Origin: Myxococcales bacterium
GTDB taxonomy: Bacteria; Myxococcota_A; Polyangia; Haliangiales; Haliangiaceae
Reading direction: 5' to 3'
Assembly: GCA_016716835.1 (NCBI GenBank)
Contig: JADJUW010000001.1
Coordinates: 310,001-374,000, forward strand
Length of the DNA: 64,000 bases
This document shows positions 43,631 through 50,926 of this stretch, piece after piece (positions within the stretch are counted from its first letter, which is position 1; the number at the start of each line of letters is the position of its first letter). Below the pieces are notes generated by a model. It was given only the letters and a program-made list of their open reading frames with translations. It did no database searches and was not told the origin of the DNA. The position numbers and the translations under genes are program-made.

Positions 43631-43723
43631 GGGCCCACCTTACGCGGTGCCGATCGGCCGTTCAATAACCGCCGCGAAAATCCGAATTCTTGCGGTCGCC
43701 GGCGATTTGCGCAAGCATGGCGC

Positions 43724-44722
43724 ATGACCGATGGGCAACAGCGCGCGCTGCTCGCGCGGCACCGCGCCTCGGCGGTGCGCGTGCACCACAGCCTCTTGTG
43801 GCATTGGTTTGTGCGTTGGTGGCGCGCCCCCACGCCGACCGCGAGGACCGCCGTGCCGCCGCCGCTGCCCGGGCAGTTGGCGCTGGCCTTTGGCGGCCAC
43901 AGCTCGGTGTTGCTCCGTTATCATAATGTCGACATCGTGTGCGATCCCATGCTGGCGTCGTGGCAAGGCGGCGTGCGAAGGCAGCGCGCGGCAGGCCTAG
44001 ATGCCGAGCAGCTTGCGGCGGCCGCGGTGGTGTTGATTTCGAGCCTCGATCCCTTTCATCTCCATCCGCCGACGCTGCGCCTGCTGCCGCGCACGGCCAC
44101 CGTCATCGTGCCGCCAGGTGGCGCGCGATTTTTAACGTCGCTTGGGTTTGCGCGGGTGATCGAGCTTGGTGACGGCGCGGATTTCGCGGAGGGGCGCGTC
44201 TTGATCCACGCCGCGCGCATTCCGCGTGCGGAGCTGCCGGCGACCAACGCCTATATCGTGCGCGGCCATGGTCCCACCGTGTTGTTTTGCGGCGACGGCG
44301 CCTATGGCGAGGTGTTTGGCGAAATCGGCGCGCGATTTGAGCCTGACATTGCGTTGCTGCCAATCAGCGGCTTTGTGCCCCTGGCGTTGCGCGGCAACCA
44401 TATGAGCCCGCTCGACGCGCTCGAGGCGTTTCACGATCTAAGGGCGCGCTTGTTTATTCCGGTGAGGTGGGGCGCCTTTACGTTGTCGTATGAGCGCCTC
44501 GACGAGCCCGTGCGGTGGCTGCGCGATCTAACCGACGAGGACGAACTGCTGGCCCATGTGCGCGTCCTCGTGCCGGGCGAAGCAGAGCTGTTTGCGGCGC
44601 CGACCATCCTTGGCGATACCGGCCGCGCCGAGGATGCGGTGCCCGATCTCGCCGCAGATCCAGCGAGCGGTGCGGTCGTGCGTGGCCCGTGGGAGGCCAC
44701 CGATCGTCACTTGGCCCCGTAG
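43724..44722 (+). CDS. Metallo-beta-lactamase-fold protein (NAPE-PLD/UlaG-like) without metal ligands
   Basis: A 332-aa protein from ATG 43724. The fold signature is clear: FGGHSSVLLRYHNVDIVCDP, then CGDGAYGEVFGEIG, and HMSPLDALEAFHDL near the end. The metal sites are changed. The family HxHxDH segment after the IS strand reads S107-L-D109-P-F-H112, and the family HWGTF reads R248-WGAF. At least four ligands are thus missing. It is probably not a zinc hydrolase; a binding or scaffold role is possible. It precedes the GT2 gene by 82 bp. Confidence 0.82.
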   Translation: MTDGQQRALLARHRASAVRVHHSLLWHWFVRWWRAPTPTARTAVPPPLPGQLALAFGGHSSVLLRYHNVDIVCDPMLASWQGGVRRQRAAGLDAEQLAAAAVVLISSLDPFHLHPPTLRLLPRTATVIVPPGGARFLTSLGFARVIELGDGADFAEGRVLIHAARIPRAELPATNAYIVRGHGPTVLFCGDGAYGEVFGEIGARFEPDIALLPISGFVPLALRGNHMSPLDALEAFHDLRARLFIPVRWGAFTLSYERLDEPVRWLRDLTDEDELLAHVRVLVPGEAELFAAPTILGDTGRAEDAVPDLAADPASGAVVRGPWEATDRHLAP

Positions 44723-44804
44723 CTTGACCACAGCACGCACCTACCAAAGCCGCTGCAATCGCATGTTAGTGACACCGCGGTGAAGTCTATGTTAGTCATC
44801 GAAC

Positions 44805-45554
44805 GTGGCTGCCCCGGTGCTCTCGGTCGTGATTCCCGTTTATAACGAGGAAGGCATCTTGCGCGCCGCCGTGGAGATGTTGCGCGCGGATCTGGCCACC
44901 CTTGGCGCAAGGTTGCAACTTACGCCTTGGTCGTGGGAGGTGGTGCTTGCGGAAAATGGCTCGACCGACGCCACGGTTGCGATCGCGCGCGAGCTCGCCG
45001 CCGCGCATGGCGATGTGCGCACGTTTTCCACGGGTGAACCGAACTACGGCAAGGCGCTGCGTGCGGGCATCGCCGCCGCCGCGGGCACGTGGGTCATTTG
45101 CGAAGAAATCGACCTCTGCGACGATGATTTTCATCTGCGCGCGCTGCGGCTGTTGCTCGCCGGCGGCGCCGACGTGGTGATCGGCTCCAAGGCCATGGCC
45201 GGCGCCAATGATGAACGCCCCATCATGCGCCGGCTGGCGACGCGCGTGATGAGCGGGCTGCTCCGCGTCGCGCTGCAGTTTCGCGGCACCGATACACACG
45301 GGCTCAAGGCGTTCGCGCGTCAGGCCGTGCTGCCGGTCGTCGACGCCTGCGTCGTCGATCGCGATTTGTTTGCCAGCGAGCTGGTGATTCGCGCCGCGCG
45401 CCGCGGCCTCGCGGTGGTGGAGATTCCGGTAACGCTCGCGGAAAAGCGACCGCCCGCGGTCAATCTCATCAAGCGCGTGCCGCACGTGCTGCGCGGCCTG
45501 GCCAAGCTGACGTGGGTGATTCGCGTCGCCAAGCGAGATCGCGGCGCGCCGTGA
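44805..45554 (+). CDS. Family 2 glycosyltransferase
   Basis: A 249-aa GT-A-fold enzyme. The start is LSVVIPVYNEEGILRAAVEML. AENGSTDATVAIARELA and the DxD-like region EEIDLCDDDF are present. No C-terminal membrane span is visible. GT2 members of this size include dolichyl/undecaprenyl-phosphate sugar transferases. It overlaps the following polysaccharide deacetylase by 4 bases, so they likely act on one product. The start is GTG 44805. Confidence 0.88.
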   Translation: MAAPVLSVVIPVYNEEGILRAAVEMLRADLATLGARLQLTPWSWEVVLAENGSTDATVAIARELAAAHGDVRTFSTGEPNYGKALRAGIAAAAGTWVICEEIDLCDDDFHLRALRLLLAGGADVVIGSKAMAGANDERPIMRRLATRVMSGLLRVALQFRGTDTHGLKAFARQAVLPVVDACVVDRDLFASELVIRAARRGLAVVEIPVTLAEKRPPAVNLIKRVPHVLRGLAKLTWVIRVAKRDRGAP

Positions 45555-46558
45555 ACGCGGCGTCCGCATCGGCCTCGCCACGGCCGGCGCTGGCCGTCAC
45601 GATTGATCTCGATCCACTCGATTGCTATGCCGCCATTCACGGCCTCGGTGTCCACGCCTGCGACGCCTCGCAACGGCGGTTTGTGCTCGACGTTTGCGTC
45701 CCACGAGCGCTGCAACAACTAGCCGACGCGGGGGTGCAGGCCACATTTTTTGCGGTTGGCCGCGAACTTGCTGACGCCACCGGCCAGCTCGCGCGCGCAC
45801 GCCTACGCGAGATTATCGCCGCGGGGCATGAGGTCGCCAGTCACTCCTTCGCGCACCACTATGATCTGGCGCGCTTGCCCGCCGACGAGGTCGCGGCGGA
45901 CCTGGCCTTGGCAGATGCCCATCTTGCCGACGCCACCGGCGTCGCCGTCGTGGGCTTTCGCAGCCCCGGCTATGATATGTCGCCAATGCTCGCGGCTTGT
46001 CTGCAGGCGCGTCGCTACGCCTATGATTCCTCCTTATTGCCGGCGCCGGCGTATTGGCTGGCCAAGGCTGGCGTGTTGGCGGCGATGAAGGCGCGCGGGC
46101 GCGCGTCGGCCGCCGTGATCACCGAGCCCAGAGCCCTGCGAGCGCCGCGCATGCCGTTTTTGCCGGCGCTTGCGGCGCCGTGGCGCGCCGCACGTGGCTT
46201 GGAGGAGGCCGCGGGCTATCTCGAAATCCCGATGCTCGTCACGCCTTTCACGCGGCTGCCCGTCATTGGAACATCGCTGGCGTTGGCGCCCGCGTGGCTT
46301 GCCGATCGCGTGCTCTCGGCGGTGGCAGGCGATCCCCTCATTCATCTCGAATTTCACGGCATCGATTGGGCCGGGCAGGGCGACGAAGAGGTTGCCTTTT
46401 TGCGTCGCGTGCAGCCCGACACCCGCCGGCTCGCAAGCGACAAGCGCCATGCCTTTTCCGAGTTGCTAGCGCGCCTTACGCCGGACCGCGCCTCAATGTC
46501 GCTTGCTAGCGTCGCCGCGACACCGCTTGACGCGCCAGCGCATCGCAGCGCTCGTTAA
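45551..46558 (+). CDS. Polysaccharide deacetylase (NodB-type)
   Basis: A 335-aa NodB-fold enzyme from GTG 45551. The N-terminal strand LAVTIDLDPLD holds the metal Asp pair. Next come VQATFFAVGRELA, the His motif SHSFAHHYDLA and GFRSPGYDM. No signal peptide is visible, so action is cytoplasmic or at the inner membrane face, unlike secreted chitin or PG deacetylases. This fits ArnD-like deformylase or deacetylase use on a lipid-linked sugar. The 3' end overlaps rnhA by 53 bases in convergent orientation. Confidence 0.88.
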   Translation: MNAASASASPRPALAVTIDLDPLDCYAAIHGLGVHACDASQRRFVLDVCVPRALQQLADAGVQATFFAVGRELADATGQLARARLREIIAAGHEVASHSFAHHYDLARLPADEVAADLALADAHLADATGVAVVGFRSPGYDMSPMLAACLQARRYAYDSSLLPAPAYWLAKAGVLAAMKARGRASAAVITEPRALRAPRMPFLPALAAPWRAARGLEEAAGYLEIPMLVTPFTRLPVIGTSLALAPAWLADRVLSAVAGDPLIHLEFHGIDWAGQGDEEVAFLRRVQPDTRRLASDKRHAFSELLARLTPDRASMSLASVAATPLDAPAHRSAR

Positions 46559-47186
46559 GCGGCACGCCTGCATGGCCTGCCACCTTGACGAAATGGACAT
46601 CGGCAAACGCCGCGAGCAGCTCGCGGATCGCGGCGACCAATTCGACGTTGGCCTTGGCCTTCCACTGCTTGCTTAACAAGCCGATCGCATACGCCGAGTC
46701 GGAATATACCGCGATCGGCCGCGCGACGTCGCCAAGCTGATCACGCACGATTTGAAGGCCACGGGCGATCGCGGTCAATTCCGCTATGTTGTTGGTGCCA
46801 TCGCCGAGGTATTCGGAGGCCTCGATGGTCTTGTCGCCATCGATGACGACGACGCCGATGCCCGCGGGGCCTGGGTTGCCGGTGCAGGCGCCATCGGTCC
46901 ACACCGCAATGGCGTTGGCGGGCAGCTTGGCGGGCGCTGATTTCGCGGCCGCACCTCGCGCCGATGCACCGCCCGCGCTGGCGCCGGAGGTGCCCAGATC
47001 GACGGCTTGCACCGGCGCGCCGACGACGGGCGCCAGGTTGCCCGCGCTTGCGCGATATGATTTCGCGCCGGGGGCCAATTTGTAGACAATTTCAACGCGG
47101 CCGGAACCATCTGTCACCAAGACGCCATCCGCGCTGACCTGGGCGAAGACTTCTTGATCGCGTAACAAATATCGCTGCCAGGGCAT
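46506..47186 (-). CDS. rnhA: Ribonuclease HI with N-terminal extension
   Basis: A 226-aa protein from ATG 47186. The RNase H domain is C-terminal (about residues 80-225), with WTDGACTGNPGPAG (first Asp), NNIAELTAI (Glu), VYSDSAYAI (Asp), VKVAGHAG (His) and CDALA (last Asp). It removes RNA from RNA-DNA hybrids. Its first 60 residues (MPWQRYLLRDQEVFAQVSAD) are not a known hybrid-binding RHBD domain by eye, and an Ala/Gly-rich linker joins the two. The upstream extension to 47231 is unlikely. Confidence 0.88.
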   Translation of the reverse strand: MPWQRYLLRDQEVFAQVSADGVLVTDGSGRVEIVYKLAPGAKSYRASAGNLAPVVGAPVQAVDLGTSGASAGGASARGAAAKSAPAKLPANAIAVWTDGACTGNPGPAGIGVVVIDGDKTIEASEYLGDGTNNIAELTAIARGLQIVRDQLGDVARPIAVYSDSAYAIGLLSKQWKAKANVELVAAIRELLAAFADVHFVKVAGHAGVPLNERCDALARQAVSRRR

Positions 47187-47242
47187 AATCGGGGCGCCGT
47201 TATACTGGCGTCTGCAGAGGTTGTGGTACACCTGGCGGCCTA

Positions 47243-48118
47243 ATGAGCCGATTATTTAACGTTGCCTTAGTTGGTCTGTTGCTTGTTGCGGGTGCGTGTA
47301 AAAAGAGTGGCGCGCCAGCCGCGACGACGTCGTTTGACACGACGGCTGGGCGAGCCACCTTACTTCATCCCGAGGCCCAAATCGCCGTTGGCGTTCGCGC
47401 CGCTACCCTCATGGCCTCGCCGCTCGTGAAGGAAAACCCGATGGTCAAAAAGGCCCTCGCGGAGATGCCAATCCCGTGCGGCATCGATCCAACCACCGCT
47501 ATTTCAGAAGTGCTCGTCGGCGTCAGCGGCGTCGAGGCCTCTGATCCCGATGTCAGCCTGGTCATTACCGGCCTGTCACTTGAGACCATCTCGGCCTGCG
47601 CCGCCTCGCCCGAGGCACAAGGCAAAGTCGTTATTGACGGCAACTACGTAACCATCGGCCAAGGCGACGACGTGCAGATCGCTTACTACGTAACGCCCAC
47701 CACGATGGTTACCGTCCGCAAGGGCGATGCCAGCATGGACAAGGCCGGGCTGGCCGCCTTGGTCGCCGCGCACCAAGGGCCCGCAGGCATCGTGGGGCAA
47801 CTTCTTGGCCAAGCCAAATTTGACGCATCGGCGTGGCTTATCGCCGACGGTGCGCTGACTAAATCGCCCGAGGTCGTCTCGTTCATTGGCTTTGCCAATG
47901 TCACGGACAAAATCGAAATGGCCATGTCAGGTAACTTCACCACCGAGGAAGCCGCGAAAAAGGCCGGCAGCGAGCTCGATGGCGCCAAGGGCATGATTGG
48001 CGCATTTGCCACGGTTTCAAGCCAACAATCGGCCAAGGAGCTCAACGTCTCGGTGTCGATGACCAAGGCTCAAATCGACGGCTTGATGGCGCTCGCCGGC
48101 ATGGCTGGCGACAACTAA
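47243..48118 (+). CDS. Lipoprotein paralogue 1
   Basis: A 291-aa lipoprotein. Signal MSRLFNVALVGLLLVAGAC has a clear lipobox. The mature part is alpha/beta with the repeating theme of strand, charged loop, Ala/Gly-rich helix (for example QIAVGVRAATLMASPLVKEN, then VLVGVSGVEASDPDVSLVITGL). Layout and motifs are shared by the next two genes, so the three arose by duplication. Function unknown. Cognate proteins often measure an exported periplasmic state, but that is a guess. Confidence 0.8.
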   Translation: MSRLFNVALVGLLLVAGACKKSGAPAATTSFDTTAGRATLLHPEAQIAVGVRAATLMASPLVKENPMVKKALAEMPIPCGIDPTTAISEVLVGVSGVEASDPDVSLVITGLSLETISACAASPEAQGKVVIDGNYVTIGQGDDVQIAYYVTPTTMVTVRKGDASMDKAGLAALVAAHQGPAGIVGQLLGQAKFDASAWLIADGALTKSPEVVSFIGFANVTDKIEMAMSGNFTTEEAAKKAGSELDGAKGMIGAFATVSSQQSAKELNVSVSMTKAQIDGLMALAGMAGDN

Positions 48119-48174
48119 CCAGTTATCAACTCAGCTTTATGTTTGCTCTTACTTACGACGAAGGAATCAACACA

Positions 48175-49164
48175 ATGAAAAAACTAATTTTGGTAGTGGC
48201 AGCGGTCGGCGTGCTTAGCATCGGCGCCTGCAAAAAAGAAACAGCTAGCAGCGGCGGCGCCGCAGGCAATCCGGCCGGCGCAATTGCCGCCGCCACCGGT
48301 GGCAAGGTCAGCCCGCTGGGCCTCTTGCCCGCACAATCAGACGTCGTGTTTGCGCTCAACGTCAAAGAAATCACCAGCAATCCGCTGTGGGAAATGGGCT
48401 GGAAACAAGTCGAAACCCAAGTCGCCGCCGGCCAAGGCGACATTACCCCGGCACAGTTTGCCATCCTCAAGGCTTGTATGACCGGCCTCTCTGGCGCCTC
48501 GCTCTACATTGGCGCCGAGTCCGAGAAGAAGTCGGCCTCGATCGTCGCGACCGGCGTTAACAAGAGCGGTCTGCAAGGCTGCCTCGACGCCGCCAAGCCT
48601 GAGATGGAAAAAGAAGGCGTTTCGGCGGCCATCAACGGTGATTTGCTCACCGTGACCGGCAAGACCCCTGAAGACAGCGGTGAGTTTTTGTTCCTCGACG
48701 ACAACACCCTGCTGTTTGCGGTCAAAGACGAAAAGCCCCTCAAGGCCGACGAGCTGCGCGCGCTCGCCAAGCAGCCTGAAGCCAATAGCCTCGCCGGTTC
48801 AGCTGGCTTCAAGGGCCTCGCGGGCTCGATCGACGTCAAAAAGCCAATTTGGTTTACCGTCACCGGCAAGCCGCTCGAAGAAATGGGCGGCGCGCTCGGC
48901 GGCAGCCAGCCACAGCACCTCGCAGGCTCGCTGAGCTTTGGCGATGGCCTCGACCTCAACGCGATTATTCGCTTCGCCGATGCCGATACCTCGGCCAAGG
49001 CCAAGGCGTTCATCGACGAGCAACTCAAGAGCGCGGGCGCCATGATCGCGCAGTTCGCGACGATCACGATCGGCAACAAGGGCAATGACACCACCGTCGC
49101 CGTCAAGGTGACCGGTGAACAGCTCAAGCAACTGCAGGCCCTCGCCGGCAGCTTTGGACAATAG
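48175..49164 (+). CDS. Lipoprotein paralogue 2
   Basis: A 329-aa lipoprotein from ATG 48175, preceded by AAGGA. Signal MKKLILVVAAVGVLSIGACK carries the lipobox. The body resembles paralogue 1: SDVVFALNVKEITSNPLWEM pairs with AQIAVGVRAATLMASPLVKE, and ASLYIGAESEKKSASIVATG pairs with VLVGVSGVEASDPDVSLVIT. CLDAAKPEMEKEGVSAAING follows. The 5' gap to paralogue 1 is 56 bp, so they may be co-transcribed. Confidence 0.82.
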   Translation: MKKLILVVAAVGVLSIGACKKETASSGGAAGNPAGAIAAATGGKVSPLGLLPAQSDVVFALNVKEITSNPLWEMGWKQVETQVAAGQGDITPAQFAILKACMTGLSGASLYIGAESEKKSASIVATGVNKSGLQGCLDAAKPEMEKEGVSAAINGDLLTVTGKTPEDSGEFLFLDDNTLLFAVKDEKPLKADELRALAKQPEANSLAGSAGFKGLAGSIDVKKPIWFTVTGKPLEEMGGALGGSQPQHLAGSLSFGDGLDLNAIIRFADADTSAKAKAFIDEQLKSAGAMIAQFATITIGNKGNDTTVAVKVTGEQLKQLQALAGSFGQ

Positions 49165-49167
49165 TTA

Positions 49168-50217
49168 TTGCCCGTGGCGTCGCTCGTACGCCTGACATTT
49201 TTCGCCGCGCTCGCGGTGGTCGCGTTTAGTGCGTGTCGTCAGCCAGATGACCGCCAACTAACGGCCGACCAATTGCGGCAGCTGGGCGCCGGCATCGCGG
49301 CCATGCCGCAGACGGCGGTGGTCGTGCTCCGGCTAGACCTGCAAGCGATCGCCTCGACGCCGTTGGCGGCCACGGTGGGGCAAGCACTACGCGCCCGGCA
49401 TCCGGGTGTGGCCGCGTTGGCGACGCGCCTTGCGACCGGATGCGGTGGCTCAATAGCCCAGCTCGGCGAGGTCGTAGTTGGCGTGGCCGCCAGTCGGGAG
49501 ATGGGCGCGTACCCAACCGTTATTGCCGCCCATACCTTGTTGCCCAGTGAAAGCGTGGTGAGCTGCATGCGGGCCCTCACGGGCGTACCAGGCGAAGCCG
49601 CCGTCCTCGACGACCTTCCGGTGCTGTTCTTTTCCAACGCAGGTGGCGGGGTCTGGATGATGCAAACCGGCCAGACCGCGCGCGGCTCGCAGTGGCTGTT
49701 GGCAAATCGCCAGGATATGTTGCGACAGGCGGTGGTGGCTGCCAGGGGCGGCCCGAGCGTGCTTTCAAACAGCCGCTTGGCACCTCAGCTGGTCGTCGCA
49801 GGGCAGGGCAACGCCCCGCTGTGGGCAGTCGGACTTGTTCCCCCGGGTTTCGCGGAGAGCCTGCGGGTTCGGTCGCAAGATCGGCTCGCCAACGGGCCGA
49901 GCGCACTCATCCTGCGCGTTGGCGTTCGCGGCGGACTCCGCGTCACCGTGATCGCCCAAATGGCGTCGGCTGCTGACGCTAATTCATTGAAACTGCTCAT
50001 AAATGATGAAGTGGGCGCGCTTTCAATGGCAGCCCAAGCATGGCGTCTGGGTCGTCTGGTCGCCGCCATTGAGGTTGAGGCGGTTGGCACAACGGTGGTC
50101 GCCAATGGCACCTACTCTGAACGCGAGATCGAACAGCTGCTGGCAGCAATTGACAACTCCTGGCCAAATCAGCAGGATGCACCCCCAACGCCGGGGCTGC
50201 CCCCTGGCGGCACCTAG
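49168..50217 (+). CDS. Lipoprotein paralogue 3, divergent
   Basis: A 349-aa protein whose signal (LVRLTFFAALAVVAFSAC) carries a lipobox. The body has the same plan: PQTAVVVLRLDLQAIASTPLAATV, then GEVVVGVAASREMGAYPTVIA, then a conserved Cys-containing helix (VVSCMRALTGV). The C-terminus is Pro-rich. The start may be TTG 49168 or GTG 49174; both follow the previous stop by only a few bases, so coupling is likely. It is the most divergent of the three. Function unknown. Confidence 0.78.
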   Translation: MPVASLVRLTFFAALAVVAFSACRQPDDRQLTADQLRQLGAGIAAMPQTAVVVLRLDLQAIASTPLAATVGQALRARHPGVAALATRLATGCGGSIAQLGEVVVGVAASREMGAYPTVIAAHTLLPSESVVSCMRALTGVPGEAAVLDDLPVLFFSNAGGGVWMMQTGQTARGSQWLLANRQDMLRQAVVAARGGPSVLSNSRLAPQLVVAGQGNAPLWAVGLVPPGFAESLRVRSQDRLANGPSALILRVGVRGGLRVTVIAQMASAADANSLKLLINDEVGALSMAAQAWRLGRLVAAIEVEAVGTTVVANGTYSEREIEQLLAAIDNSWPNQQDAPPTPGLPPGGT

Positions 50218-50251
50218 CGGTCATTCGCTTGGACACGCACACGAGGAAATT

Positions 50252-50743
50252 ATGGCGAAGGCAATCAAGAAAACGATCAAAAAAAAAACCACGGTAGCCG
50301 CGGCCCCCAAGGCCAAAAAAGTGAAGGCCGCCAAGAAGGCGACGGGACCTTTGGCCAGCATGAAGGCCCTCGTCAAGGAAGCCGCCAAGACCGTGGCTAA
50401 GGGCAAAGAGAAGCCAGCCTACAAGGCGCGCATCGCCGAGGTGCACGCGCGCAAGGAAAAAGTCGTCGCGACCATCGTCGATCAAATCGCGCGCACGGGC
50501 GAAGACGCGGGCGCGCTCAAGTCGCGCTTGGTCAAGGCCTCCAATGCGCAGCTGCTGCGACTTGAGCGCATCGCCGCCGAAGCCAAGAAGGCGGGCGGCC
50601 GTTCGAAGATGGCATCGTCCATCGCCAGCGCGCTCGGGCGCGTTAAGGACAAGGATTACCTCAAGAAGCTCGAAGCGCTGCCGCTGCCACAGCTCATGGA
50701 TATGCTCAAGAGCAGCACGCGGCGCGCCGCGGCAAGCAAGTAG
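50252..50743 (+). CDS. Lys/Ala-rich histone H1-like protein
   Basis: A 163-aa protein from ATG 50252 with a GAGGAA ribosome site. Residues 1-65 are almost all Lys/Ala/Thr/Val (MAKAIKKTIKKKTTVAAAPK), like bacterial histone H1-type nucleoid tails. The remainder is a helical domain (VHARKEKVVATIVDQIARTG, KASNAQLLRLERIAAEAKKA). Similar to H1-like proteins it may bind DNA; a role in RNA binding is also possible. Downstream is the structured element at 50766. Confidence 0.75.
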   Translation: MAKAIKKTIKKKTTVAAAPKAKKVKAAKKATGPLASMKALVKEAAKTVAKGKEKPAYKARIAEVHARKEKVVATIVDQIARTGEDAGALKSRLVKASNAQLLRLERIAAEAKKAGGRSKMASSIASALGRVKDKDYLKKLEALPLPQLMDMLKSSTRRAAASK

Positions 50744-50765
50744 AGCGGACCGCTTCGGCTCGCTT

Positions 50766-50921
50766 GCGTACCGGCAGGTGGGCGCACGTGTCTTCCTGCC
50801 CGCAGATAGCGACCCTGCGGGGCGCAGCGAGACGGCTGTGGTATCCACAGCCCTTGGTGCTAGCCACATCGCCCTGCAATCTATGCTCGCGGAAGAAACG
50901 TGCGCCCACCTGCCGGTACGC
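50766..50921. ncRNA. Long-stem structured element between convergent genes (element 1)
   Basis: 31-base arms (50766-50796 and 50891-50921) are inverted copies with a single mismatch. Inside are two clear hairpins: ctgcg/cgcag (50815-50819 with 50823-50827) and ggctgtgg/ccacagcc (50834-50841 with 50845-50852). The core agacggctg (50830-50838) and catcgc (50867-50872) recur in element 2 at 56564 and 56581. It fills nearly all the gap between the convergent genes ending at 50743 and 50927. A bidirectional terminator, a processed RNA or a small mobile (MITE-like) element are the options. Confidence 0.6.
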
Positions 50922-50926
50922 GCACG

